Shown here: one piece after another, positions 35,890 to 44,623 of the stretch
Numbering within the stretch: position 1 is the first letter of the stretch
Layout of the letters: each line of letters opens with the position of its first letter
Source: an uncultured beta proteobacterium
GTDB taxonomy: Bacteria > Pseudomonadota > Gammaproteobacteria > Burkholderiales > SG8-39
Reading direction: 5' to 3'
NCBI GenBank assembly: GCA_903928055.1
Contig: CAIYPG010000157.1
Location: forward strand, 1 to 50,514
Length of the DNA: 50,514 nucleotides
Notes under the pieces: model-generated
Database searches by the model: none
What the model was told of the DNA's origin: nothing
The model's input: the letters and a program-made list of their open reading frames with translations, nothing else
Position numbers and translations under genes: made by a program

Positions 35890-36876
35890 TTACTCATCCG
35901 TGGTGATGTTGTAGTCCTGCGCCACTTTTTTCCAGCGCACCAGTTCCGCTGAAAGCAGCTTCTTGAATTGCGCACCGCTGCCGCCGATGGGGACCGTGCC
36001 GGTCTTCTCCATGGTCTCCAGCAGATCGGGCGATTTCAGCGCGGCAATGAATTCCAACTCCAGCTTGTGTGCAATGGCGGGAGCGATTCCGGCTGGAGCC
36101 AGCCATCCCTGCCAGGGCGCGAACTCGAAACCCGCAACGCCCTGTTCCGCGACCGTTGGTACATCGGGTAGCGCAGGCGAGCGCACGCTGTCGGTGTTGG
36201 CGATGGCGCGCAGCTTTCCGGACTTCACAAAGGAGAGGGCCGCGGAAACCGTCGCGGCCGAGGCCTGCAATTCTCCTCCGACGAGGGGCAGGAGGGTCGA
36301 GCCCTTGTAGGGCACGAAGGTCACCTTTATGCCCATGAGATTGTGCAGCCATGCCGCAGACAGGTGGTTGCCGCCGCCGGTTCCCACCATTCCGAAATTG
36401 ATGGCCTCGGGCTTGGCCCTGGCATAGGCGATGTATTCCTTCAGATTGCGGATAGGCAAGGCCGGATTGACCAACAGGAAGGAAGGTTGCTTGGACAGCA
36501 GCACCAGCGCCTCGAAATCCCTGTTGGGATCGTAGGGCAGGTTTTTGCTGGTCACTGCCGGCAGGACCGTGAAGCTGTTGGTGACATACAGCAGCGTATA
36601 TCCATCAGGCGCCGAACGTGCCACGAAGCCAGTCGCGAGGCCGGTACCGCCGCCGGGCTTGAAGTCAACCAGGAATTGCCTGCCCATGCTTTGCGTGAGC
36701 TTTTCGGCCAGCTTGCGCGCGGCGAAATCAGGACTGCCGCCAGGCGCGAAGGGCAGCACCATCATGACTGGTCTGGCCGGATAGGCGTCGGTGGCCGATT
36801 GCTGGGCTCCGGCGTTCGCGACGACAAACGCAGCCGGTGCGCAGACGGCAAGTTTCCACACACAACTCAGATTCAT
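35890..36876 (-). CDS. Bug-family solute-binding protein
   Basis: A 328-residue periplasmic Bug/TctC protein. The signal peptide ends about residue 24 (VVANAGAQ). DAYPARPVMMVLPFAPGGSPDF, DFKPGGGTGLATGFVARSAPDGYTLL and GMVGTGGGNHLSAAWL are the family landmarks. ATG at 36876 has GGAGG upstream. It precedes the IclR gene in one unit and is divergent from the amidohydrolase, so it may deliver or sense that pathway's substrate. No TctAB partner nearby. Confidence 0.9.
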   Translation of the reverse strand: MNLSCVWKLAVCAPAAFVVANAGAQQSATDAYPARPVMMVLPFAPGGSPDFAARKLAEKLTQSMGRQFLVDFKPGGGTGLATGFVARSAPDGYTLLYVTNSFTVLPAVTSKNLPYDPNRDFEALVLLSKQPSFLLVNPALPIRNLKEYIAYARAKPEAINFGMVGTGGGNHLSAAWLHNLMGIKVTFVPYKGSTLLPLVGGELQASAATVSAALSFVKSGKLRAIANTDSVRSPALPDVPTVAEQGVAGFEFAPWQGWLAPAGIAPAIAHKLELEFIAALKSPDLLETMEKTGTVPIGGSGAQFKKLLSAELVRWKKVAQDYNITTDE

Positions 36877-37131
36877 GGTTTCCTCCGGAAGGACTGCCAA
36901 TGGAAGCGTGATGGAGTGCTTAACTTATGTATCATAATAGAAGATAAGATATTGTATTGTGGTACTTTTTCGGTATTTTTATCATTTTGTACCATATAGA
37001 GATACAACGTATTGATTATCGATACGGTGATGATACTATTGCAGCAGGGTGCCCTGCAATTCCGCCTGATCAAATCCCGTCCCGGCAACTGCAGCGGCTT
37101 GTTGTGACACCAAGCCCCAGGAGGCAAAGCA
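36877..37131. promoter_or_regulatory. Divergent AT-rich control region between the Bug-IclR and amidohydrolase units
   Basis: The middle of this 255-bp region is markedly AT-rich against GC-rich flanks. A 6-bp repeat TGGTAC/GTACCA (36960-36965 and 36989-36994, 23-bp spacer) and the palindrome TATCGATA (37017-37024) are candidate IclR sites. A possible rightward promoter is TTGATT (37012-37017), 16 bp, TACTAT (37034-37039). On the other strand TATGAT or TATTAT lies near 36930. Only by-eye evidence. Confidence 0.45.
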
Positions 37132-38262
37132 ATGCAGACCCTGTTTTCATCTGACGATCACATTGATTTGCGCTGGCTGCCGAAGGACATGTGGACTTCG
37201 CGTGTGTCGCCTGCCCTTGCCGACAGAGCGCCCAAAGTTGTGGACGGCCCAGGCGGCCCGGTGTGGATGTGCGAGGGCAAGAACTGGGGTACCTGGGGTT
37301 CAACAATGTCCGCGACCAGCGGAAAGAAGTGGGCAATCGAACACGCCGCGGATTTCAAGGAGGGCGAACTGCGCCCGACGATTGCCAGATTGCGCTTGAA
37401 GGACATGGACTTTGATGGCATACAGACCAGCGTCATGTTCGGCCCGGTCACGCCGCTGGACATTGCCGATGCCGAACTGCGCGTTGCCTGTTACCGGGCC
37501 TACAACGACTGGCTGATTGAATTCTGCAGCGAGAATCCGGAGCGCCTGCGTGGCGTGGGCTTCCTGCCCACCGAAGGTCCGGCGGAGGCCACCACCGAGC
37601 TGCGACGCCTTGCCGGCACCCCGATCAAACAGGTGAACCTGCTGCTCGCGCAGCTCGACACGCCGGCGCATGAGGCGGCGTGGGCGCCGTTCTGGGACGC
37701 AGCCGAGGAAACGGGAATGATCGTGTCCTGCCATTTCTCCACCAGGATTACCAAGCTTGGCCAGGCACAGAAGCCCGGCGCCGAGCCGCGCGCGGTGAAC
37801 ACGCTTTCGCTGGTGAAGGGGTGGACGCAGTTCGTCGATCCCCTGGTGGGCATCATGGCGAACGGCGTGCTCGAGCACCGCCCCGGGGTGAAGCTGGTAC
37901 TGGCGGAGACTGGCGTGGGCTGGCTGCCCTTTGTAATCCAGCGCATGGACCAGCGCTTCGAGCAGGTCATGGAGAACAAGGCGTTCTGGGACAGGCACGG
38001 TGGCATTCCGCTGAAGCAATTGCCGAGCGAAACCTTCAGGCGCCAGGTGTATGTGTCGTTCGCGGAAGACAAGGCGGCCATGTCGCTGCTGCCCTTCTTC
38101 GGCGAGAACAACATCATGTGGGCCTCGGACTATCCGCATCCGGACAGCACATTTCCGAAATCCAGAACGGTGATCGAAGACCAGATGCGCGGGCTTTCGC
38201 CGGAACTCAAACGCAAGTTCACCTTTGGCAACGCAGAGACGCTGTATGGAGGGGCGCAATGA
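37132..38262 (+). CDS. Amidohydrolase-family protein (amidohydrolase 2; decarboxylase/hydrolase type)
   Basis: A 376-residue metal-dependent TIM-barrel protein of the amidohydrolase-2 (ACMSD-like) group, whose members include decarboxylases of aromatic and 2-oxo acids. It starts with SSDDHIDLRWLPKDMW, then has LLRGVGFLP-like and IVSCHFSTRI segments and ends with IMWASDYPHPDSTFPKSR, where the catalytic Asp lies. The N-terminal metal site has one His rather than HxH, as in this subgroup. ATG at 37132 follows CAGGAGG. Stop overlaps the start of the next gene (ATGA at 38259-38262), so translation is coupled. Substrate unknown. Confidence 0.87.
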   Translation: MQTLFSSDDHIDLRWLPKDMWTSRVSPALADRAPKVVDGPGGPVWMCEGKNWGTWGSTMSATSGKKWAIEHAADFKEGELRPTIARLRLKDMDFDGIQTSVMFGPVTPLDIADAELRVACYRAYNDWLIEFCSENPERLRGVGFLPTEGPAEATTELRRLAGTPIKQVNLLLAQLDTPAHEAAWAPFWDAAEETGMIVSCHFSTRITKLGQAQKPGAEPRAVNTLSLVKGWTQFVDPLVGIMANGVLEHRPGVKLVLAETGVGWLPFVIQRMDQRFEQVMENKAFWDRHGGIPLKQLPSETFRRQVYVSFAEDKAAMSLLPFFGENNIMWASDYPHPDSTFPKSRTVIEDQMRGLSPELKRKFTFGNAETLYGGAQ

Positions 38263-39173
38263 GTGCGCCGGATGCAGGGGGCGCGAAGGACGCAACGGAC
38301 GATGTGCCTTACAACCGCTGCCAGTTCTACGAGTACGCCGACCAGGCGCCGCAGGTCGGCGCCGAGGGTGGCCGCATCTGGTGGGCGCGCGGGCAGAATT
38401 ATGTGGTGGCTTATTGCGAAGCGAAGAAGGGTACGTGCATCGATCGTCGCGAGCACCCGGACGAATACATGGTCTATCTGCCCGATGCCGCCGGTGCAAG
38501 CATCACTTCCGGTGGCCGGAGCACCGTCCTGCCCGGCAATTCGCTCAGCATTGTGCCCCCGGGAGACAGCGCCATCGAAATGCAGGAAGAGGGGCATCTC
38601 ATCGTGGTGTTCTCGTCGCTGGCCGGTGATCTGGCAAAGAAGTGTTTCAACGCAGGGGCCTATGCGACGCCGCATCCCCGTGTCACGCCGCTCAAGCCCT
38701 GGCCCGCACCGCATGATGGCTTCAAGCTGAGGATTTATCCACTGGACGAGTTCCCGCCCACGGGCTATCCCTCCAACACGCCCTGGCGGCCCGGTACTGG
38801 CGATCCGCGCTTCGGGCGTTATTTCCGTTCCACCAATCTGCTGGTACACCTGCAGGAGCGTCGCGCGGCACGTGACCAGGGCAAGACTTTTCCGCACGCG
38901 TCGCCTGATTACGAGCAGTGTGCGGTGTGCCTCACCGGCGAGCGCATCCATCATGTCCGGACCCCGTGGGGGCCGGACATGTCAAAGTGGGTTGATGACG
39001 AGCACGTGAAACTGGGCAGCCCATCGATGCTGGTGTTCACGCCCGGGCTGATACATACCACCACCACCGTGTCCGGAGCGAGCAAATGGATCGATGTGTT
39101 CAGTCCGCCGCGGCTGGATATTTCCGCCCGGCCGGGCTGGGTGCGCAATGCGGCTGAATATCCACAGCCATAG
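38259..39173 (+). CDS. Bicupin-type protein of unknown function
   Basis: A 304-residue soluble protein with two beta-rich parts that look like cupin barrels. The first (about residues 40-130) has REHPDEYMVYLP and LPGNSLSIVPPG; the second (about 200-290) has GERIHHVRTPWGPDMSKW and LGSPSMLVFTPGLIHTTTTVSG with possible metal His. It may be a dioxygenase, isomerase or a small-molecule sensor. ATG at 38259 overlaps the amidohydrolase stop by 4 bp, so the two products are probably made together and may act in sequence. Family naming is tentative. Confidence 0.75.
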   Translation: MSAPDAGGAKDATDDVPYNRCQFYEYADQAPQVGAEGGRIWWARGQNYVVAYCEAKKGTCIDRREHPDEYMVYLPDAAGASITSGGRSTVLPGNSLSIVPPGDSAIEMQEEGHLIVVFSSLAGDLAKKCFNAGAYATPHPRVTPLKPWPAPHDGFKLRIYPLDEFPPTGYPSNTPWRPGTGDPRFGRYFRSTNLLVHLQERRAARDQGKTFPHASPDYEQCAVCLTGERIHHVRTPWGPDMSKWVDDEHVKLGSPSMLVFTPGLIHTTTTVSGASKWIDVFSPPRLDISARPGWVRNAAEYPQP

Positions 39174-39194
39174 CGCAACAGCCCGGAGAAAAAC

Positions 39195-39231
39195 AAAAGG
39201 CCGTTCCGGATTGCCGGAACGGCCTTTTTTT
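39195..39231 (+). terminator. Rho-independent terminator after the amidohydrolase-bicupin operon
   Basis: A 15-bp perfect stem AAAAGGCCGTTCCGG (39195-39209) with CCGGAACGGCCTTTT (39214-39228), loop ATTG, then three more T. It starts 21 bp after the stop codon. The A run on the other strand makes it bidirectional, so it can also end the converging helicase transcript. Confidence 0.93.
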
Positions 39232-39286
39232 CTGATTACAATATAGATGAAATATTGCTTAATACAACGATATTTTTTCTATATTG
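39232..39286. repeat. AT-rich intergenic island C with inverted repeats
   Basis: In the convergent gap between the bicupin terminator and the helicase stop. It opens with the 11-mer CTGATTACAAT (39232-39242). The outer 9-bp perfect repeat is CAATATAGA (39239-39247) and TCTATATTG (39278-39286). CAATAT/ATATTG (7-nt spacer) is nested inside. Same layout as islands A and B. Confidence 0.5.
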
Positions 39287-39305
39287 ATCATAATTAACGT
39301 GCTGC

Positions 39306-41045
39306 TCACGCCACCTTGCGCAGCAGGTTGGCCATGGCGTTCAGCATGCCGCCCTTGCCCTCGGCCTGTTCGGGCTTGCGGGCTTCTTCGGCAAAGTGCT
39401 TGCGCTGCGCTTCGCGCTCGGCTTCCCATGAGGTGACCGGAGCGGCGCGGCCGCCGGCGGGGGCGCCCCTGCGGGATGCACCGGGCGCCGAGCGGCTGTT
39501 GCTCCACTCGCCGCTGCGGCTTCCGCCGCCGTTGCCACCGCCGTTGCCACCATTGCGATCGCTGCCGCGTCCGGCGAACCGGCCGCCATTGGCACCGGTG
39601 CTGTCACCGCCGCTGCGGCGTGCCGCCTGCGGCTGTGCATCGGGACGCCCGCCACGCGAAGGTTGACCGCTGCGGGGCTGGCTGTCGCGAGAGGAGTTGT
39701 TGCGCGTCGGCTGACCGCCGCGCGACGAATTGCCACGTGACGGCGCGCCGCGCTTCTTGTCGGGCGATGCGCGGAAGGACTGCGTCGGCTCGAAACCGGG
39801 GATGACCCGCTGCTCGATGCGCTTGTTGATCAGGCGCTCGATGGCGCCGAGCAGCGAGCGGTCTTCGCCGCAGACCAGCGACACGGCATCGCCGGATGCG
39901 CCGGCACGGCCGGTGCGGCCGATGCGATGCACATAGTCTTCTGCAACGTTCGGCAGGTCGTAGTTCACCACATGCGGCAGGGCATCGATGTCAATGCCGC
40001 GTGCGGCGATATCGGTGGCGACCAGCACCTGTACCTGGCAGTCCTTGAAGCGCTTCAGTGCCTTCATGCGCTGCGGCTGGCTCTTGTTGCCGTGGATGGC
40101 GTCAGAGTCGATGCCGTCATCGGTGAGCTGCTCCGCAAGGCGGTTGGCGCCGTGCTTGGTCTTCGTGAACACCAGCACCTGTTGCCAATTGTGGGTCTTC
40201 ACCAGATGGGCGAGCAGTGCGCGCTTCTTGTCCTTGTCCACCGGATGCACGACCTGGGTGACGAGTTCGATGGGCGCATTGCGGCGCGCCACTTCCACCA
40301 GGGCCGGGTCGCGCAGGAAGGCGGCCGAGAGCTGGCGGATTTCGTCGGAGAACGTGGCCGAGAACAGCAGCGTCTGGCGCTCTTTCGGGAGCAGCGCGAC
40401 GATGCGGCGGATGTCATGGATGAAGCCCATGTCGAGCATGCGGTCGGCTTCGTCCAGCACCAGGATCTCGACGTGGCGCAGGTCGATGGTGCGCTGCTGC
40501 ACGTGGTCGAGCAGGCGGCCGGGCGTTGCAACGACGATGTCCACGCCGCGGCGCAGTGCCGTGACCTGGGGATGGAAACCCACGCCACCGTAAATGGTGG
40601 TGGAGGTCATCTTCATGTAGCGGCCGTAGTTCTTGACGCTGTCCTGCACCTGTGCGCACAACTCGCGCGTCGGCACCAGGATGAGCGCGCGCACCGGGCG
40701 GCGCGGTGCGCTGCTGGCTTTCGCGCCGAGGCGGAACAGCAGCGGCAGCGTGAAACCGGCGGTCTTGCCGGTGCCGGTTTGCGCGGCGCCCAGCAGGTCG
40801 CGGCCGGACATCACCACGGGAATGGCCTGGGCCTGGATCGGCGTCGGATCGGTGTAACCCTGATCGGCGACGGCGCGCAGCAGCTCTGCGGACAGGCCAA
40901 GGTTGGCAAATCCGGCGGCAGTGGCCACGGTGTTCGGAATCACTGCGTTCGAAACGGCAATGGCGGGGCTTGAGGGCACAGTGCCCTCGGTCTTCAACGA
41001 CTGAGTAATGACAATCTCCTGAGGTATCGGCCTGTGAAAACCCAT
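39306..41045 (-). CDS. rhlE: DEAD-box ATP-dependent RNA helicase (RhlE type)
   Basis: A 579-residue RNA helicase. Q motif [14 protein letters not shown], Walker [41 protein letters not shown] and [10 protein letters not shown] span about residues 45-395. The last roughly 180 residues are a disordered Gly/Ser/Arg/Asn-rich tail with RGG-like repeats, which suits non-specific RNA contact or condensate formation. ATG at 41045 was used; TTG at 41060 is also possible. A good CAGGAG lies inside the reading frame about 30 nt after the ATG, so the true start might be further in. Converges on the bicupin gene. Confidence 0.92.
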   Translation of the reverse strand: MGFHRPIPQEIVITQSLKTEGTVPSSPAIAVSNAVIPNTVATAAGFANLGLSAELLRAVADQGYTDPTPIQAQAIPVVMSGRDLLGAAQTGTGKTAGFTLPLLFRLGAKASSAPRRPVRALILVPTRELCAQVQDSVKNYGRYMKMTSTTIYGGVGFHPQVTALRRGVDIVVATPGRLLDHVQQRTIDLRHVEILVLDEADRMLDMGFIHDIRRIVALLPKERQTLLFSATFSDEIRQLSAAFLRDPALVEVARRNAPIELVTQVVHPVDKDKKRALLAHLVKTHNWQQVLVFTKTKHGANRLAEQLTDDGIDSDAIHGNKSQPQRMKALKRFKDCQVQVLVATDIAARGIDIDALPHVVNYDLPNVAEDYVHRIGRTGRAGASGDAVSLVCGEDRSLLGAIERLINKRIEQRVIPGFEPTQSFRASPDKKRGAPSRGNSSRGGQPTRNNSSRDSQPRSGQPSRGGRPDAQPQAARRSGGDSTGANGGRFAGRGSDRNGGNGGGNGGGSRSGEWSNSRSAPGASRRGAPAGGRAAPVTSWEAEREAQRKHFAEEARKPEQAEGKGGMLNAMANLLRKVA

Positions 41046-41272
41046 TGAAGGACTTTCCAAACCGGTTCAGGCAGATGAGTTACTACTTAAGGGAATTCGG
41101 GGAGCAGACTGATGAAACAGAGCAACCGCGAAGAGGCTGGAACGCTAACCGGATGATGCGTATCGCAAACCTTGGCGCGGAGTATATACAGATTTGGCCG
41201 GCGCGTCGCATTTATTGTGCAGCGCACCCATTCCGGGGGGCTTTGGTGGGTGCCCCCGGCGCAAAAGCGACG

Positions 41273-41542
41273 CTATTTCTTCTCCCAGCTTGTGATGTCG
41301 TCCAGTTTGACCTCGTAGCCGACGTTTTTCGGGCCTAGGTCGGCGAGGCGCGATTTTTCGGCTTTGCGGAACACCTCGGCCAGTTCCATGCTGAGTTTGG
41401 CCAGCGCAGCAGGCTCGGGCTTGATGACGGCGTTGTTCTCCACGCGCAGGAAGGCGCGGCCGAGCAGTTCGATGTAGATCAGCTGGTCGAGTGAAGTGTT
41501 CGACGAGGGAGCTGCGGCGGGATTCGAGGCGTGTTCGGACAT
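41273..41542 (-). CDS. Small conserved-looking protein of unknown function
   Basis: An 89-residue protein starting MSEHASNPAAAPSSN. The core (SLDQLIYIELLGRAFLRVENNAVIK ... LAKLSMELAEVFRKAEKSRLADL) is predicted helical and amphipathic. ATG at 41542 has AAAGG upstream, while the longer open frame to 41713 does not look coding. No motif was recognised. It sits alone between the helicase leader and the pilin gene, with which it is divergent. Confidence 0.65.
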   Translation of the reverse strand: MSEHASNPAAAPSSNTSLDQLIYIELLGRAFLRVENNAVIKPEPAALAKLSMELAEVFRKAEKSRLADLGPKNVGYEVKLDDITSWEKK

Positions 41543-41770
41543 GGCGGACCTTTGACGAAATTGCTGTGAATGGATGGGCACTACTTTACGCGAAAAGCCC
41601 GTGCCGGCAGTGCGACCCGTTATCGGCATCACCATCGGCATCACAATCGCGTCACTTAATGCCTTTAATCCGCGTCCAGGCTTGCGGCATTGATGCCGTG
41701 CGGGGCCATGCAACGTTTCAAGCTGTTGTAATCGTTCGGTATTAAAAATGTCGGGCGTTGCGGCATTTGG

Positions 41771-41784
41771 GGAGCGTTTCTTGC
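41771..41784 (+). promoter_or_regulatory. Candidate sigma-54 promoter of the pilin gene
   Basis: GG at 41771-41772, ten bases, and GC at 41783-41784 in the context GGAGCGTTTCTTGCG match the -24/-12 pattern of sigma-54 promoters (TTGC intact). Transcription would start about 41796, some 42 nt before the ATG. PilR-controlled sigma-54 promoters are usual for type IV pilins. Confidence 0.5.
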
Positions 41785-41837
41785 GTTCTCATGGGCATTG
41801 GTGTCATCCGGTACCGATAATCAATGGGAGCATCCAC

Positions 41838-42254
41838 ATGAGAACCATCCAGAAGGGCTTTACGCTGATCGAGCTGATGATCGTTGTCGCGATCATCGGC
41901 ATCCTGGCAGCGGTTGCACTGCCCGCGTACCAGGACTACACCGTCCGCGCCAAGGTGTCCGAGCTGATCATCGCCGCCTCCAGCGCACGCACCGCGATTG
42001 CCGAGAAGCTGCAGTCCGACCCGGCCGCCACCGCGTCCATGGGCACGGGCGTGACCATCAACGTCGTGGGCAAGATCGCCACGGCCGATGTCAGCGATGC
42101 AGGCCTGATCGTTGTGACCGGCAGCACTGCCAGCACCTCCACCGGCCAGGCCGTCACGCTGACCGTGACCCCGACCGCGAACACCTCGACCGGCACCATC
42201 ACCTGGTCTTGCGCAGGCACGCCGGCCAAGTACATGCCCGCCACCTGCCGCTAA
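41838..42254 (+). CDS. pilA: Type IV pilin
   Basis: A 138-residue type IVa prepilin. The short basic leader MRTIQKG is cut before [27 protein letters not shown], with the invariant Glu5 of the mature form. The globular part is Thr/Val/Ala-rich, and the C-terminal loop [16 protein letters not shown] has the disulfide pair. ATG at 41838 has GGGAG upstream. It is cleaved by PilD and assembled by the pilus machinery encoded elsewhere. Length is at the short end for the family. Confidence 0.96.
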   Translation: MRTIQKGFTLIELMIVVAIIGILAAVALPAYQDYTVRAKVSELIIAASSARTAIAEKLQSDPAATASMGTGVTINVVGKIATADVSDAGLIVVTGSTASTSTGQAVTLTVTPTANTSTGTITWSCAGTPAKYMPATCR

Positions 42255-42270
42255 ACCCGGCCGTTGTACC

Positions 42271-42300
42271 AAAAGCCCCTCTCCGGAGGGGCTTTTTTTT
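42271..42300 (+). terminator. Rho-independent terminator of pilA
   Basis: An 11-bp perfect stem AAAAGCCCCTC (42271-42281) with GAGGGGCTTTT (42286-42296), loop TCCG, followed by T to 42300. It begins 17 bp after the pilin stop. It is the first part of a repeated module (see the repeat entry). Confidence 0.9.
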
Positions 42301-42375
42301 GCCTGCCGCATTCCGCCCGTGCTGCAGCGGTGCCGCGGGTGTGCAAGAATCCCCATCGCACAAGAAAATCAAAAA
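42271..42375 (+). repeat. Repeated intergenic module, copy 1
   Basis: Terminator, the stretch TTTTTTTGCCTGCCGCATT, a variable segment with GCTGCAGCGG, then GGTGTGCAAGAATCCC (42338-42353) and CACAAGAAAATC. A diverged second copy lies at 43450-43560. The downstream gene in both cases encodes a Bug protein. Confidence 0.75.
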
Positions 42376-42442
42376 TCGAACGACAGTCGCCCATGCATGC
42401 AGAAGAAGATGGCAAATCCTGTTGTTCAAATCCGGAGGCGCC

Positions 42443-43435
42443 ATGTACGTTCGCAAGTGCTCTGTCGCAACCAGACTGGCCTTTGTATCGGCCTTCATTG
42501 GGTTGATCGCACCGCAATTCTCGTCAGCGCAAAGCTATCCCCAGCGACCGGTGCGCTTCATCGTGCCGTTTGCCCCCGGCGGCGGCACTGACGTGCCGGC
42601 GCGCCTGCTGGCGCCGAAACTGACCGATGCCATGGGGCAGCAGTTCCTCGTGGACAATCGTGCCGGTGCCAACGGCATCGTCGGCACCGACGTGACGGCG
42701 AAGGCCGTGCCCGACGGCTACACCGTGCTCATCGTGCCCAGCGGCCACACCATCAACGCCAGCCTGTATCCCAAGCTGCCCTACGATACGGTCAAGGATT
42801 TCGCGTCGATCTCGCTGATTGCCAATGGCGCGTACATCCTGGTGACGAACAGTGCCCTGCCGGTCAAGTCTGTGTCCGAGCTGATCGCTCTGGCCAAGTC
42901 GAAGCCGGGTGTCATGCAATTCGGCTCCGGTGGTGTGGGCAACGCCAATCACCTGGCCGCCGAACTGTTCAATCTCAAGGCCGGCATCCAGCTTGTGCAC
43001 GTGCCCTACAAGGGGGGCGGCCCCCTGATGAACGATCTGCTGGGTGGTCACATCTCGATGCTGTTCGCCACGATCGGCACGGTGGGCGCGCAGGTGCATG
43101 CCGGCAAACTGCGCGCGCTGGCGGTGACAACCGCCACGCGCGCAAGCGCCTTTCCTGACATCCCGACGATGGCCGAGGCTGGTGTTCCAGGCTATGAAGT
43201 GAGCGGCTGGTATGCGCTGCTGGCCCCGGCCGGCACGCCGGCCCCCATCGTCAACAGGCTCAGCGACGAGATGGCGAAGATCGTCGTCGCCCCGGACGTC
43301 AGGGACAAGCTGATCAACCAGTTGGGGCTGGAGCCGGTGGGCAGCAAGCCTGCGGTACTGGACGCCGTCATCCGTACCGAGCTGAAGAAATGGGAGGAAA
43401 TCATCAGGAAGCTCGGCATTACCGCAGAATCCTGA
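42443..43435 (+). CDS. Bug-family solute-binding protein
   Basis: A 330-residue periplasmic Bug/TctC protein. Signal peptide ends at FSSAQ, about residue 30. YPQRPVRFIVPFAPGGGTD, DNRAGANGIVGTDVTAKAVPDGYTVL and GSGGVGNANHLAAELF are the family landmarks. ATG at 42443 has CCGGAGG upstream. Together with the next gene it forms a pair of Bug proteins next to an MmgE/PrpD protein. No TctAB genes are nearby. Ligand unknown. Confidence 0.92.
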   Translation: MYVRKCSVATRLAFVSAFIGLIAPQFSSAQSYPQRPVRFIVPFAPGGGTDVPARLLAPKLTDAMGQQFLVDNRAGANGIVGTDVTAKAVPDGYTVLIVPSGHTINASLYPKLPYDTVKDFASISLIANGAYILVTNSALPVKSVSELIALAKSKPGVMQFGSGGVGNANHLAAELFNLKAGIQLVHVPYKGGGPLMNDLLGGHISMLFATIGTVGAQVHAGKLRALAVTTATRASAFPDIPTMAEAGVPGYEVSGWYALLAPAGTPAPIVNRLSDEMAKIVVAPDVRDKLINQLGLEPVGSKPAVLDAVIRTELKKWEEIIRKLGITAES

Positions 43436-43449
43436 ACAATCGCCGCCCG

Positions 43450-43560
43450 AAAGGCCCCCTCTCCGGAGGGTTTTTTTGCCTGCTGCATTTCCACATTCCC
43501 CTGTCACGCTGCAGTGGTGGTGCAGGTGTGCAAGAATCCCGGCCATACAAGAACAACAAA
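43450..43560 (+). repeat. Repeated intergenic module, copy 2
   Basis: Begins with GGCCCCCTC-TCCG-GAGGG (5-bp stem CCCTC/GAGGG at 43457-43470) and a T7 run, which is a shortened version of the terminator in copy 1. It continues with TTTTTTTGCCTGCTGCATTT, CGCTGCAGTGGTG and GGTGTGCAAGAATCCC at 43525-43540. The last 16-mer is identical in the two copies. Confidence 0.75.
43457..43477 (+). terminator. Weakened terminator hairpin after the first Bug gene of the pair
   Basis: Stem CCCTC (43457-43461) with GAGGG (43466-43470), loop TCCG, then T7 (43471-43477). The stem is only 5 bp, so read-through into the next Bug gene is likely. Confidence 0.6.
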
Positions 43561-43587
43561 CAGCAGTGCAATTCACGAGGAGGCAAC

Positions 43588-44583
43588 ATGCAGCAATCCA
43601 CACATTTGTCCGCACGCGCGCTGATTGCGCTGGCCCTGGCCGCGGGCCTGCCCGCAACCGCCCTTGCGCAGAAGGCGCCCGAGCCGTTTCCCGCCAAGCC
43701 GATCACGTTCATCAATCCGCTGGCTGCAGGCGGACCGCAGGAGGTTGAGACCCGCCTCTACGCGCAGAAGATGATGGAAAACACCGGCTGGAAGATCCTC
43801 GTCGATTTCCGCGCCGGTGCCGGTGGCACCCTGGGCCAGAACTACGTGGCCAAGGCGCCGCCTGATGGCTACACGGTACTCACCACCTCCAGTTCCTATG
43901 TCATCACGCCGGCGCTGTATCCGGACCTGCCCTTTGATCCGGTGAAGGACCTCGCGCCGGTGTCGCTGATCAGCACGCGCGGCAACATGCTGGTGGTCTC
44001 CACCGCGCTGCCGGTGAAGACCGTCAACGAATACATCGCCTATGCGAGGGCCAATCCCGGAAAAATCAACTTCGGCACCTCGGGGGCGGGGGGCGCGGTG
44101 CATCTGCCGGGCGCGTGGCTGCACAACATGACGAAAACCGAAGTCACCTTCGTGCACTACAAGGGCACGGGGCAGTTGCTGCCCGACCTTGTCGCAGGCC
44201 GGCTGCAGGCGACGCTCGCCTTCCCGCTCGCGACCATGCCCTTCATCAAGGCGGGCAAGCTGCGTCCGCTGGGTGTAACGAGCGCCGATCGCATCAGCAC
44301 GCTGCCCGACATTCCTGCGGTGCGCGAACAGGTTCCCGGGTTTGACTTCACCTCCTGGCTGGGCGCGCTGGCGCCGGGCAGGACGCCGCCGGCAATCGTG
44401 AACCGCCTGAGTGCAGAGTTCGCGAAGATGGCGAAGGATCCGGAGATCACCCGAAAAATGTTGGACGAGTATTACTTCGTGTCGGTGGGCAGTACGCCCG
44501 AGGAGTTCCGCAAATTCATGGCACCACAGTTCGACATCTGGAAGAAGCTGATCAAGGATACCGGCATCAAGCTTGAAGAATGA
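43588..44583 (+). CDS. Bug-family solute-binding protein
   Basis: A 331-residue periplasmic Bug/TctC protein with a signal peptide ending at ATALAQ, about residue 28. FPAKPITFINPLAAGGPQEVETRL and DFRAGAGGTLGQNYVAKAPPDGYTVL identify the family. ATG at 43588 follows GAGGAGG. It leads directly into the MmgE/PrpD gene with 40 bp between, so both are likely on one transcript. Ligand unknown. Confidence 0.92.
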   Translation: MQQSTHLSARALIALALAAGLPATALAQKAPEPFPAKPITFINPLAAGGPQEVETRLYAQKMMENTGWKILVDFRAGAGGTLGQNYVAKAPPDGYTVLTTSSSYVITPALYPDLPFDPVKDLAPVSLISTRGNMLVVSTALPVKTVNEYIAYARANPGKINFGTSGAGGAVHLPGAWLHNMTKTEVTFVHYKGTGQLLPDLVAGRLQATLAFPLATMPFIKAGKLRPLGVTSADRISTLPDIPAVREQVPGFDFTSWLGALAPGRTPPAIVNRLSAEFAKMAKDPEITRKMLDEYYFVSVGSTPEEFRKFMAPQFDIWKKLIKDTGIKLEE

Positions 44584-44623
44584 GTGGAAGAATGATTGGA
44601 AAAACAGGTCGAGGAATGACGCG

